From contig JASCIV010000243.1 of NCBI GenBank assembly GCA_030374735.1, forward strand, positions 1 through 29,247: a stretch of 29,247 bases of DNA, given 5' to 3'. How positions within the stretch are numbered: the stretch's first letter is position 1; the number at the start of each line of letters is the position of its first letter. Position numbers and translations under genes: made by a program. This DNA is from Gracilaria caudata (taxonomy: Eukaryota > Rhodophyta > Florideophyceae > Gracilariales > Gracilariaceae). The notes below the pieces were generated by a model. It searched no databases. It saw only the letters and a list, made by a program, of their open reading frames with translations, and was not told where the DNA came from. Positions 1-9,431 of this stretch are shown here, piece by piece.

Positions 1-81
1 CACCGCCGCAGCAGTAAACAGACGGCGCCTAGCTGGCGTCTCACACGGTCTGGCCTGACCCAGCCCTCTCTTGCACCTTGA

Positions 82-87
82 AATAAA
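82..87 (+). terminator. AATAAA polyadenylation-like hexamer
   Basis: An AATAAA hexamer lies in the first 100 bases, downstream of pyrimidine-rich sequence, and could be the 3' processing signal of a plus-strand gene that ends left of the window. No coding sequence for such a gene is visible in the 1-223 stretch, so this rests on the hexamer alone and could be chance. Confidence 0.2.
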
Positions 88-223
88 GCTTTTTCATCAT
101 CCATCCTTTTGGCCAGCAGACCCTTGCATGGAACTGAAGAGCGCAGCGCTCTCCGAACGTTTACGCCCGACATTCTGTTCTGTCTCTTGTTTTCCCGCAT
201 AGAATTGTCTCCTCTCAATCAGA

Positions 224-655
224 ATGACAACTCCAAGGACATTACGGGCGGCAGTTGCGCTGTCTATCGCTACTACCGGCGGTGCTTTGTACTACTACCT
301 CTCTGATGGTGGCAATCCTCAAAAGCTTGATGATTTGGTTTCAAGTGCTCGAGACGAACTTAATCAGTCGTACGACAAATTGCGACACAAAGCTGATCAC
401 ATGCTTTCCGCCCAAAAGCGAACAGCTCAGTTATCAACTGAAGAACAAATTGTGGAAGAAACATCTTCCACTGCAAACACTGTTGACACGCCGAATGAGA
501 GCGACATTCAGCAACGCGAAACTCAAAGCCGCTCATCACCGTTATTCTGTCATACATGCAGCGGAGCTCGCATTTGGGTATTTGCAGAGAAACTAAGACT
601 CACCCATTTGTTCAACAAGTATGCAGATACCTCTAGGGAACCACGTAATCGATAA
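224..655 (+). CDS. Small membrane-anchored hypothetical protein (143 aa)
   Basis: This 143-residue ORF begins with a short basic stretch (MTTPRTLRAA) and a hydrophobic, alanine/tyrosine-rich segment at about residues 9-26, which could be a membrane anchor or an organelle-targeting presequence. Residues 36-65 are charged and heptad-like and could form an amphipathic helix or coiled coil. Residues 66-105 are Ser/Thr/Glu-rich and probably disordered. A CHTC pair at about 109-112 precedes a basic tail. I do not recognise a family. The start is the first ATG in frame after an AT-richer leader. The gene converges on the SMP-C2 gene, with 62 bases between the stop codons. Coding status is supported by the frame length and protein-like composition, not by a domain. 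A shorter overlapping frame at 255-596 looks like its shadow. Confidence 0.5.
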   Translation: MTTPRTLRAAVALSIATTGGALYYYLSDGGNPQKLDDLVSSARDELNQSYDKLRHKADHMLSAQKRTAQLSTEEQIVEETSSTANTVDTPNESDIQQRETQSRSSPLFCHTCSGARIWVFAEKLRLTHLFNKYADTSREPRNR

Positions 656-717
656 ACGTACCACGTTCAGCATGAAGAAACCTTGGAAGATAACAGCATA
701 ATCCTCATCCATGGGTT

Positions 718-2235
718 CTAAATTCGGCTTTGGTCTGCCATGGTTTCCCACAGTGGTGAATCATCCAATACCGCCCAGATCTTAACCTTAATTCTGAGCA
801 TTGCATCAGGTCTGTGAGCGTTGGTCAATGCAAACTCGTAAGCTTTTCCATCTGGGCTGGCTTCAACGGCCTCAGAGATCGAACTGTATGCCCATCCCAT
901 CAAGTCTCCGGTACCCATATCTATAATTTTGTATTCTATTCTAGTGCTGGCGTCAATCGTTCCCTTCAGCAAAATTGGGAAAGACCTTTCGTATTCTGGA
1001 TCCTCAACGGAGAACATCTGTTCAAGATCATATGCCGCAGTTGTTACGCGGATTTGTTCCCCAACAATTACCTTGACGTACGGGCGTTTGTTGGGCGGAA
1101 GGTTATGAGCTTCGTCCACATCGATTGTTAACAGCAGATGACTACAATGCTTCGGACGTCCCTTCTCAGAACGTTGCGCGATAATCGCTCGTTGAATGTC
1201 TCGTAGGTTGGTTGACAAATGAAGCCATCTTGCAGCAATTCGCAGCTCCGGATGTGCGTTATCCGGTGCTCCACTCAGGGGGAGGACCATCTCCCCGTTT
1301 CTTCTGAGTTCGCTGACTGGAATTGAAGCGCGGCCAAGAAAGTCGTCCTGGCCAACATCGGAATCGTAGGCTTCGATGCGCAGTTCTTGTGATGCCGAGT
1401 CCGAACTTATGACAAAATCAAACACTTGGTTCTCCCAGGCGGGATTTGCGCTACTAGATACGTGCTCGGTTTGAAACTTTGTGCATCCGTGTTGCAAGCA
1501 CAAGTATACGTCAGGCAACGCACTCACACCAACGAACTGCTTGAACCAGTGTTCATCGGTGGAAGGGAATCCTGATCCAGAAACCGCAGCGAAGCGCAAA
1601 ACACCAACTGGATGTGCATTGAACGTAAAATAGTCGAGGTTCGGTATTAGTTTAAAGGCAAATCGGTTTGGCAAAACAGCGAAGTCGCTGAGTAAGGACT
1701 CCGAAACATTGTGAACCAAACCTTGCAGCCATGGGTGGTTTCCAAGTGCCGCAACACCAGTTAGATTGAACTCAAATTCAGGAGTGTTGATGAAGGCGAT
1801 CTGACCGGCACCGACGAGAGGTATATGAGATACCAGAGGACGTAGTATAATTTCCACTCGACCTTTCAGTTTTGCCTTGTCCACTCCGAAGCGGAAGTCC
1901 CCGAGTGTCAGCTCTACTTCAGGATTACCGTCATAATTTATATCTGCTTCTATGACAGCTCCTGTATCTCCGTCGTCGAATTTTCTCTCGAGGACGCGAA
2001 CCCTCTCGACTGCAAGCGAGTCCGTGCCAATATCGATTCGAGTGAACTGTGGCACAGGGAGACCAGCTGGTACGTTGGCTTCTAACGCGGGCTGAACGAA
2101 TTGGATCATCAATTCTTGAGCAATGTTGGCTGCATAAGGCCATATCTCGTGAATTATAGCAATCAGCCACCTAGCAGACTCGTCTCCATTTCGATTGCTA
2201 GATCCTTGAAAGTCAAGGCGAGAGAGGGAGAACAT
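718..2235 (-). CDS. Synaptotagmin-like SMP + tandem C2 domain protein (E-Syt/tricalbin/plant SYT type)
   Basis: The 505-residue protein has the layout of extended synaptotagmins, which tether the ER to the plasma membrane and move lipids between them. Residues about 18-200 match an SMP lipid-transfer domain: they open with ESARWLIAIIHEIWPY, the usual start of that domain, and contain the conserved stretch around DFRFGVDKAKLKGRVEI. Residues about 210-335 are a first C2 domain that keeps the calcium loop YDSDVGQDDFLG. Residues about 362-490 are a second C2 whose matching loop (IIDMGTGDLMG) lacks most acidic ligands, so it is probably calcium-independent. The N-terminal membrane hairpin usual in the family is absent from this ORF. 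Upstream on the minus strand a pyrimidine-rich tract ends in CAG just before the ATG, which could be a splice acceptor, so a 5' exon may be missing. The reading frame is intact and looks functional. Confidence 0.85.
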   Translation of the reverse strand: MFSLSRLDFQGSSNRNGDESARWLIAIIHEIWPYAANIAQELMIQFVQPALEANVPAGLPVPQFTRIDIGTDSLAVERVRVLERKFDDGDTGAVIEADINYDGNPEVELTLGDFRFGVDKAKLKGRVEIILRPLVSHIPLVGAGQIAFINTPEFEFNLTGVAALGNHPWLQGLVHNVSESLLSDFAVLPNRFAFKLIPNLDYFTFNAHPVGVLRFAAVSGSGFPSTDEHWFKQFVGVSALPDVYLCLQHGCTKFQTEHVSSSANPAWENQVFDFVISSDSASQELRIEAYDSDVGQDDFLGRASIPVSELRRNGEMVLPLSGAPDNAHPELRIAARWLHLSTNLRDIQRAIIAQRSEKGRPKHCSHLLLTIDVDEAHNLPPNKRPYVKVIVGEQIRVTTAAYDLEQMFSVEDPEYERSFPILLKGTIDASTRIEYKIIDMGTGDLMGWAYSSISEAVEASPDGKAYEFALTNAHRPDAMLRIKVKIWAVLDDSPLWETMADQSRI

Positions 2236-2440
2236 AGTTTCAGTGCTGATAATTTGAGAAAGTGGAAGCAGGGGGGATGCACTCTAGTCGAGGAAATGGA
2301 TTAAATACGGGTGATGTTCCTTAACCCTTGTTTGATATAGTCTGGTTGAAACGAAAAGAATATGTTGGGAAGGTTAGAAAGACATCCTGTCTCCTTGGTT
2401 AATGATACAGTTCGTTGTTGTGGTAGATCCCGTCACACGT

Positions 2441-2632
2441 TTAGAAAACGATTCGAGACTGAGGAGGTTTCAAGTGCATGAGAAGGACACGCGATAACTG
2501 AACAGCAAGGATGCAAAACGCGGTGCGAGCGACGCGAAGAAAGGCTAACGGTAGTAAACAACCCCTTAAGAGAAACAGCGCGTGCACTTCATGTGACTGC
2601 ATCCATGATTTCTTCGAATTCGAGTGGCGCAT
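2441..2632 (-). other. Possible upstream exon encoding a hydrophobic segment (SMP gene)
   Basis: About 200 bases upstream of the SMP gene, on the same strand, a short open frame starting at the ATG at 2630-2632 encodes MRHSNSKKSWM followed by a long hydrophobic run (ALFLLRGCLLPLAFL and on to ILAVQLSRVLLM). Extended synaptotagmins carry a membrane hairpin just there, so this could be the missing first exon. No donor site stood out, and the joining phase was not settled. It may equally be a chance ORF in the intergenic region. Confidence 0.2.
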
Positions 2633-2670
2633 GCGGGGCACGACTTGGTGTATAACGTTGCCCAAACGCT

Positions 2671-2703
2671 GAAGATCACATTGTGAGCCTCACTGTGATC
2701 TTC
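2671..2703. repeat. Near-perfect palindrome, about 15-bp arms
   Basis: GAAGATCACA at 2671-2680 pairs with TGTGATCTTC at 2694-2703, and GTGAG at 2683-2687 pairs with CTCAC at 2689-2693, leaving only a two-base bulge and a one-base loop. The palindrome sits at the border between the AT-richer upstream region of the SMP gene and the GC-rich block that starts near 2705. It may be a mobile-element end, a hairpin-forming processing site, or nothing. Confidence 0.6.
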
Positions 2704-3320
2704 GCGCCGTCGTGGAGCACGCTGAAATGCATATTATGAACACGTTGAAACCGAGCACGAAGATGCCCGCGCCCGTGCTGGCGATGTTGGTGAGCTCACC
2801 CATGAATGGCGCAGGCAGCGAGGCATGGGGCGTGGTGCGCGGCGTTGGTTGTGTTTGTCTCGGCGCGGCATGGTGCGGCGGGAACGCGTGTAGGGGCAGA
2901 AACAGCGCAGGGAAGCGGCGTCGCGGAGGGAATGTGCAGCGCAGGGCGCGTTAGAGCGCGCACGGCGTACTGCGGCAACGCGATGCTGAATGCGACGCGG
3001 CGTGCAGCGGCAGCTCGATACCGAATGCGACGCGGCCCGACAGCGTCATGGCGGCGGCAGCGCGCGCAGCGTTCGGGACCCTTCCCGTCTTCTCGTTCCT
3101 CTTCGCCACGCAAGCGCGCAGCGATCTCCGCTGGACGCGTGGGGTGCCGCCACCACGACTTGATCATTTCTTCGTTACATCGCGTCTGTCGCGATATCGC
3201 GCCAAGCTCAGCAGCCGCGTGATCGGCACCATGAGGCAGCGGTTGTGACGGCGATGCGGCAGTACGGCGACGCCCGGCGAGCAAAGCAGTGCGGATTAAG
3301 GTACGCTGAGCGCAAGGCGG
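2704..3320. other. GC-rich stretch without a confident gene
   Basis: This stretch is rich in GCG/CGC runs, and several long frames are open on both strands, as expected by chance in such sequence. The only suggestive piece is on the minus strand around 2705-2815, where PFMGELTNIAS leads into a hydrophobic segment (GIFVLGFNVFIICISA) before a stop. It could be a fragment of a membrane-protein gene. No terminal inverted repeat for the adjacent Harbinger transposase was found here. Confidence 0.35.
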
Positions 3321-4811
3321 ATGAAATCCCTTGGGTGCGACGACGTCGGCGGCAACGTGTGCGCGAAAAACTCTGTACAACGTACGAAAATAGATGTTAT
3401 ACAGCCTCTATTGCGCCCGTCGCTGTTGATCACGCCGCAACAGATCGTGTCACATCTTGTGGCGCACAAAGATCGTGGCCATTTCATATGTCATCTCATT
3501 GTTAGTAACAGCGAAACCTTCACCGTTGCGAGAACAAGGTCGGACTTCTTAGGGATTCTGCTGCACATCAAGACAATCATGATGATTTCGCGTTCATCCT
3601 CGCGCTCATCAATGAGCAGCGACGCCGAGATTGGGCAGTTCCTTTGTTGTACCCTCTACGTCATCGTGTTTTTGGTCCGGAAACTGGAAGAACAGTGCCG
3701 TCGCCGTGCTGAGACCAGGTACCATCACATAAAAGCATCGTTTGAAGACCTCACGAATGCATATTCGGACGCTGACTTCCACGGCGCATTCCGAATGTTG
3801 CGGGAATCCTTCAACAAACTTTGTCACGGTCTAACAAGGAGTTCGTTCATCAGCGAAAGATCTCCGCTCGACAAACGCTCCATACCCGCGAAAGTAAGAA
3901 TTGCAATTGGAGTGAGGGACATGGCCGGCGCGAGTGTTCACGACCTAATGCTTGCTTACCAAGTGAGTAAGTCGAGCGTACATAAATGCTTCAAAGCCTT
4001 CATATCTGCTGTGTTTGAAACGATGGACCTACCTGGTATCCCAGAAAACGAAGATGTTTTTAAGAAGTTGAGCATGGGATTTAAGACTTCTCGGAAGTTC
4101 CCGAATCCGCTCTCTGGGTGTATTGGTGCATTCGATGGAATAATTCTGCGTATAAAGAAACCACGTTCATACGAAAACCCTAGCAGTTTCTTTTGCCGTA
4201 AGGGGTACTTTTCTATACCCGTACAGGCTGTTCTGGACTCTTCCTATCGGTTCTTAGACTTCTCCGCATTAGCCGTTGGATCTACCAACGATGCCCTGGC
4301 GTTTGTTTTGTCTCCTTTGTTTCGGTTTTTGGAAGCAGGTAAACTTCTATTAGGGTATTACCTTGTGGAAGACAATGCCTACACTCTTTCGAATTCGTAG
4401 ATATGCCCATATCCCGGGAAGGACTTGGAATGTTTTAAGGACTCCACTAACTTTTTCGTTTCTTCTATGCGTATTCACGTCCAACAGGTGTTCGGAATCC
4501 TTAAACGCCGTTGGCGTGTTTTTTACAATGGTGAGCTCAACTATAGTGTTGATGATTGTGTTCCAATCATCGGGGCTGGAATGATGCTCCACAATCTTTG
4601 CATCGATAACGCGGAGATTAGAGAGTACGTCTACAATGAAGCTGAGCTTGAAGAGTTGCGGACTGAGTCCGATGAATGGCATCAACTTGTTCGCAATGAA
4701 ATTGGTTCATACGGCGAAGACATATCTGCGATTAGTCGCGAGATCACCCGCGACCTCTTAAGGGAGGTGGTGAAAAAGAAGGGGCTCTTGCGCCCCACAA
4801 GAGGGCTGTAG
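3321..4811 (+). pseudogene. PIF/Harbinger-type transposase (DDE_Tnp_4), nonsense-mutated
   Basis: The frame encodes a Harbinger-family DDE transposase, which in intact elements cuts and rejoins the element's ends in the nucleus. A helix-turn-helix lies near residues 200-230. The first catalytic Asp is in GAFDGIIL (codon 4134), the second in GSTNDA, and EDNAY marks the block before the last motif. A TAG at 4398-4400 breaks the frame. The same frame then continues through PYPGKD to SSMRIHVQQVFGILKRRW (ORF from 4425). In the family this last block reads R..VE.xFG.LK, so the catalytic Glu is here Gln (codon CAA at 4482). The start is uncertain: the ATG at 3612 would give about 400 residues, normal for the family, whereas 3321 adds a leader without similarity. 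A partner Myb/MADF gene and terminal repeats were not found. It is probably a dead copy. Confidence 0.85.
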
Positions 4812-6181
4812 CTACTACAGACTGGTAAAAGTCTGCCGTGATGTTCCTCCATTGTTCTATGTGGTTAAATGAAGCCAGAGGAGAGCTGCTCGGCTACAGT
4901 TCCCAACCACGCACGCGCGTCTTTTTCGTGCGTCGTCGCGCGCTTGGCTTGGCTTCCTAATGGCCACTCTCATTCGCTAAACTGCGCCACATAGTCGTGG
5001 CCACCGCCGCCAATGTCTTGCTCGCGCATCACCTATTCGATCAGCACTTTGTGCTCGTCATCGAAGCATACGAATGCGCCGCCGTTTGCCGTGGTACCGC
5101 TTGCACCGTGCTGTTGCGTCATTCAATTGCCACAGCACGACAACGTCTCCATGACGCCGCCTTCGTGATAATGCGAGCACCTGCGCAGAAACACGGCACG
5201 TGTTTCCCCCACAACGCAGCGCTCCCCGCTCCACCTCGCGCTCCTTTCCTTGCTCCTTTCCGAACTCGTCTCCGCGCTCTTCTCAGCGCTTCTCTCCCCG
5301 CTCTTCTCCGCTCTTCTCTCCGCCACGCTCCCGCTTACGCGTACGCTCACGCTGCCGCGCGCAAATAGCAGGCCGTCGAACGATGCCGCTCGCTCGCTGC
5401 CGCCCCCGCCTCCGTGCAGCGTCCGCACCGTGGAGAGAGTTCCCGCGCGCACATGAGGCACCAGTCACGCGCACTGCCTTTCGACCTGTGGGGCGCGCGT
5501 TCGCGCCCGTTGCTTCGCACTCTGTATCCCCTCCGTGCGGCATGGCGCCTCGCGGCCGCTCTCCGTGCTGTCCATGCTGTTCGTGCTGTCGCTGATTGCC
5601 AACGGCGTGTAAGTGGTGATCCCTGTGGCGCGTGTGCCACACCTGAACACGCGCCCGGCACTGACGCTGGTGCGACTGGTGGTGTGCCCGTGGTACGCCA
5701 GCTACACGCTGCACTCGTACCTGCTGACGGTGCTGGCTGCTCGTGGTTAGTGCTGGATTCTTAAGGCCGAGCGAGTGGGTGTTGCTGGCGGCGGCGGTGG
5801 TGCTGGCGGCGGTGGTAGTGCTGGCGGCGGCGCGGACGGCGAGCGTGGCGGCGGAGCGGCAGCAGCGGCGCGGCTGGTACCGGTGACGCCGGGCGCGGTG
5901 TACGTGGCGGGCTATGACATGGTGCGCGCGGACGGGGCTTCTGCTTCTGCGCGTTGTGAGGCATGCTGAAGCCGGACCGCGGAAACTACTGCTTGATGTT
6001 CGCGCAGTCCGTGCTGCTGACGGTCCACTATTGCCCGTTTGCGGGCGACATCAGCATTGGTTTTTCAACCGCACGTTCTTCCTGATGTTCACAGTGGTAG
6101 GCGCCGGGGACAGTTGGAGGACGGGGAACAAAGTCACCTGGTGGTGGCGGCAATAAGGGTACGGCTGGTGCCAGTGGAGTC
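4812..6181. other. GC-rich block with fragments of a possible membrane-protein gene
   Basis: This stretch has strong CpG-rich composition and a CTCC/CTTC-rich run at about 5240-5330. On the plus strand, three hydrophobic, protein-like pieces follow each other in shifting frames: SMLFVLSLIANG near 5560-5610, TLVRLVVCPWYASYTLHSYL near 5660-5740, and WVLLAAAVVLAAVVVLAAAR near 5775-5840. MLKPDRGNYCLMFAQSVLL follows near 5963-6020. They are separated by stops or frame changes. The pattern suggests a decayed multi-pass membrane protein interrupted by indels, but no family is recognised and GC-rich codons make hydrophobic frames likely by chance. Confidence 0.3.
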
Positions 6182-6850
6182 ATGTCGATAAAGCTTCTGC
6201 GCAGATCGCGAAAGAAACAGCTCCATCACCAAACAAAATTGCAGAGAGGAGAGCCGCCGCCGTTGAAACCTGTAATAAAACTTCTCGCGCGCCGTGTTGC
6301 ATCGAGCGAGCGCGTCTCGGGGGCTCCCGAGGACGTCCAGACGCTTGCAGGCATGTGGGAGCGTCTGTCCCAGAAAACGCGCTGGGACGGCATGGGACAC
6401 GCGTACAACACTTTAGGCTGCACACGCTGCGCAATACGTTGTGCAATTGTGTTGCAAAATGTGCTAATCATGCAATTTAATTGCATCTCATTTACTTGGC
6501 TGCTACTTAATCGCACGCCAGTAAAGTAGTATTTCCATGATGCTAGTAACCTGTAAGACACTAGTGGGCCCCATACTATCGTCATGGTTGGCAGTCACTT
6601 AAAGCTTTCGTAACGGTGAAAAAGACCAATTTATGAACCATTCAAACTGCCTTCGAGTCCTCGGATTCACACCCTAAGAAGTTTGAACTTTTCCGGCGAT
6701 CTGGTTAACTGTTTTGGTCGAACTTATGCTCAATATATGCGCAAATTTTCGGCGTAATCTAAGTGGAAAAGCTAACTTTCATAATTAAAACATCGAAACG
6801 TCAAAATGAAGTTCAGAAAGATCAATTACAGTAAGCATGTGTAAATGGTA
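6182..6850. other. Intergenic stretch, no supported gene
   Basis: Composition falls from GC-rich to AT-rich across this stretch. Short frames exist on both strands around 6180-6585, but none has a recognisable domain or convincing composition. A perfect 17-base palindrome, ATGCAATTTAATTGCAT, lies at 6470-6486. The stretch ends at the TA dinucleotide that flanks the pogo-type element. Confidence 0.5.
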
Positions 6851-6862
6851 CAGGTAACCCTC
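6851..6862 (+). repeat. Left terminal inverted repeat of pogo-type element
   Basis: CAGGTAACCCTC directly follows a TA dinucleotide and mirrors the right end with one mismatch at the sixth base. The last codons of the transposase lie 74 bases inside it. Confidence 0.8.
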
Positions 6863-6935
6863 CATATTTGCATATGAAGCGTGGACGACAGTGGTATGCA
6901 AAGTGAGAGCTTATGCCAAGAAGAAGGATCAGTCT

Positions 6936-8539
6936 TTACGCCACTTTAGGCTTAAAGAAATCGTTGATTCGGGCCTGTCTGTGACCTATACTACGTTCAG
7001 AGCGTACAGAACATTGCAAACGACGAAGAGTGCGTGCAGTACTCTCGCAGCGCAGAGGAGAATTATCCAATATCACTAGAACTGTAGCAATTGCCCGAGC
7101 TTGTTCATCAAGAGACAGTAAGTCCCTTGCTGATCTCTCCTGATCGCTGTCACCCTCCTTGTCTGACATCTTTTCATTGTTTGTATGTACCACAGCGTCA
7201 ACGAGGTAATCGTCAGAAACCTCGGCAGTGCAGTTTGACTCACCAGGGGCATTGAGTAGAAATCAACGGCCATTCTATTGGCTGGAGACACAACACGCGA
7301 CAATCTCATTTCCAACTCACATCGCACCTGCTGCGCATCCAATGCAGCTTGATCTGCGCTTCCAACGATGCGATTACCGAGTATACCAGTGTGTTGAAAA
7401 CAGTTTGCGATAATGTCATCCTGCAATCCCATCCATTCCTCTAGTACCCAACGCATGCCAGTAAGCTGATCTACAGTATAAACTTCGGATTGGTCCATAT
7501 CTATCATATTTAGCGCATGATCGCATTGTCGACTACGGTACCTGGCCTTCAACGATGAAATTACACCGGCGTCCATAGGTTGTATTTTTGACGTTGTGTT
7601 AGGTGGTAGAAAGATAACTTCCACATTCGAAAGCTTTGGAATTGTATCCTTTTTTCCGTGAGCACTACAGTTATCAACCAGTAAAGCAACCTTACGTCCT
7701 TTTGATTGTCCAACGTATGCATCAAATGCATGCAACCACTCAAAGAAAAAACTGCATGTCATCGAGGCCTTCTTACTCCATCGATAACCAAATCCAAGGT
7801 CATCGCCGCTCTTCTTCTTGAAGCAGCGTGGACGTCGAGCTTTCCCAATAATGCGGAGTTTTATCTTTTCAGAACCATTAGAGTTTGCGCAAGCAAGAAC
7901 GGTAATTCTTGCTTTCTCCTTCTTACTTCCAAGCAACACCTCAGCCGATATAGTTTTGTCAGATGCTATTCGAAAGAAAAGGCCAAAGTCATCTGCATTA
8001 AAAACGTCTTTCAGATCATACGAGGATAGGTGCTCAACTATGTTTGGTAGTTCTATTGCGATAGCTTCGTCATCTGCGTCACCGGAAGCACCTCTTCCTT
8101 TCCGACACTTGAAATTATGACGATGTTGAAACTTCTGCAACCATTCGTTCGAAAATTTGAGCTTCAAATGTTCACTGGGTGGCAGTTGCTCGTTGATTTT
8201 GTTTTGCAAGGAAAGTGCTTTTCTTTGCATTTGGGAGCCAGTAATACAGACCCTTTTCGCAAACATGTCATTCACCCACTGCGCAAGGGCGTCATCCAAA
8301 GCATTGCTGCGCAGTGTTCGACTATGCTTCTGAATTGTTGGCCTTGCGTTTTGAATATAATGACGTTTGGCAAGGACGCAGGAGACGGTACTTTGGCTGA
8401 CAGGGACAGCTGTCTTGAAACGTTGTGTTGCCCATTGTGCAAGATCACATTGTAAGATGGAAAGACCGTCTCTGATTCGTCGATCTCTCTCAGGAATAAG
8501 CTCACGCTTTTGTTGTAGCGTGAGCTTTGAGGACGCCAT
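6936..8539 (-). pseudogene. pogo/Tigger-like transposase (CENPB/HTH + DDE_1), C-terminal frameshift
   Basis: The most likely start is the ATG at 8537-8539 (MASSKLTLQQKRELI), because the sequence above it does not look coding. The N-terminus holds a psq-like helix-turn-helix. A CENPB-type second DNA-binding domain follows (from about RSNALDDALAQWV to the end of NEWLQKFQHRH). The catalytic core keeps all three aspartates: NADDFGLFF, LLVDNCSAH and IQPMDAG, a DDD triad typical of pogo. The long frame runs to 7076, but its last 50 or so residues look non-coding. The next frame, open from 7262 to 6936, gives the acidic tail expected in this family (SDKEGDSDQE) and ends in QARINDFFKPKVA. An indel between about 7195 and 7262 therefore separates the core from its natural tail. 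GTGAGT occurs near the shift, but I found no splice solution that keeps frame. Confidence 0.85.
6954..6977 (-). other. PIP-box (PCNA-binding) motif at transposase C-terminus
   Basis: The out-of-frame transposase tail ends with QARINDFF, an exact fit to the PCNA-interacting consensus Q-x-x-[ILM]-x-x-F-F. A PIP box is known in the Drosophila pogo transposase, where it links transposition to replication or repair. Its presence supports the frame choice for the C-terminus. Confidence 0.65.
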
Positions 8540-8860
8540 TTTGTGAGAGGCGGAACACAATGAAAGTAAAGTGTATGAAGAATTCTGGGGACGTGATGTC
8601 GGCGGGGCGGAAAGGCTCTCCGGAAATCGGGGTGTCACCAAGGACAACTGAGTTGAAGTTTAAATTCAAAAGTTTGAGTGGGCTTTCTGCATATGAACCC
8701 AAAAAAATTTATCAAATATTCATCCTCAGAACAAAAATCACGTGCGGTTATGCAGTATGCAGCGACTGGTCACTGCAAGCCTCATATAGAGGTCAATGAA
8801 CGGTGGACCCCTTGTTGATGCCAGTTTGGAGGGTATTTCGTTTAAGAGGATTCATTTTGA

Positions 8861-8872
8861 GAGGGTCACCTG
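8861..8872 (-). repeat. Right terminal inverted repeat of pogo-type element
   Basis: GAGGGTCACCTG, followed by TA, is the inverse of the left end. It lies about 320 bases upstream of the transposase start, so the 5' untranslated region and promoter of the transposase should be between 8540 and 8860. Confidence 0.8.
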
Positions 8873-8874
8873 TA

Positions 8875-9431
8875 CGTCATAGAAACGTAACGCGTGACGT
8901 TCAAACCCCGAAATTACAGTGAGAATTCCTTGTCAGATGAGAAAAAGCACTAGTGCAGTGCTTTTCTTTTTAACTGGCATTTTCCCGCAGCTTCCTGTAG
9001 CAGGTACCTTTCTTGCGTTCCTACTCCAGTGCTCTCAAGCACATGGTTAAACTGACTAAGCAGCTCAATTTACTCCTTCTCCAAGTTACATGCTACGCAA
9101 TACTACAAGTCATCTGCAACACTCCATTACGCATTGTTTGTCTTGTTTGCATACCTCAACTTACTAATCTTTTTAGAGACTTGTCAATGATAGTTGTGCA
9201 AGTTCTGCCGCATCTCAGAAAAACCTGTAGGCAAACTTTCAAGAACTAAATTCATCTCAACTTCGTTCACAAGTCTGGGAAGTCAAAATTAGAATGTTCT
9301 GGAAAACAACGGAGGTAAACGTTTACATAACAATATCTACTCAAGAGCCAGAAGATTGGCATGATAGATATGAATGAACTTCACTTTCTGGAGAACTAGA
9401 TCTAGATGTATTCGTTTCAATATGGTTATCA
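8875..9431. other. Non-coding stretch with one hairpin
   Basis: There is no gene here that I can support. AAAAGCACT at 8943-8951 and AGTGCTTTT at 8957-8965 form a perfect 9-bp hairpin with a five-base loop, followed by a T-rich run on the plus strand. The rest, towards 9430, is AT-rich and probably lies downstream of the minus-strand giant gene. Confidence 0.5.

Larger units (their letters stand above)
6851..8872 (-). mobile_element. pogo/Tigger-type DNA transposon, complete, 2.02 kb
   Basis: The element is bounded by terminal inverted repeats (CAGGTAACCCTC at 6851-6862 and, read on the minus strand, CAGGTGACCCTC ending at 8872) that match at 11 of 12 bases. TA dinucleotides flank it at 6849-6850 and 8873-8874, the expected target duplication of the Tc1/mariner/pogo superfamily. 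The GGAGGGT core of the left end (minus strand) recurs inside the right end, at about 8827-8833. The element carries one transposase gene on the minus strand, which fills it almost completely. The crisp ends suggest a more recent insertion than its neighbours. Confidence 0.85.

Noticed and set aside
2796..3380. 194-codon minus-strand ORF, and the overlapping 138-codon plus ORF at 2806-3222
   Set aside because: They are composed of Arg/Ala/Cys-rich residues in GC-rich sequence and open on both strands at once; no domain. Treated as chance frames.
3200..5000. Terminal inverted repeats of the Harbinger element
   Set aside because: The shared GCGACGACG and GCGAAAAA words on both sides (near 3338-3370 and 4925-4945) are short, GC-rich and not flanked by a clear 3-bp duplication.
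4997..5764. Several overlapping Arg/Ser/Pro-rich ORFs on both strands
   Set aside because: They are low-complexity translations of a CTCC/CTTC and CGC-rich segment; none is convincing as a gene.
7197..7232. GTGAGT at the pogo transposase frame change as an intron donor
   Set aside because: The nearest acceptor (CAG about 80 bases on) keeps the wrong frame for the acidic tail and PIP box, so a simple indel is the better explanation.
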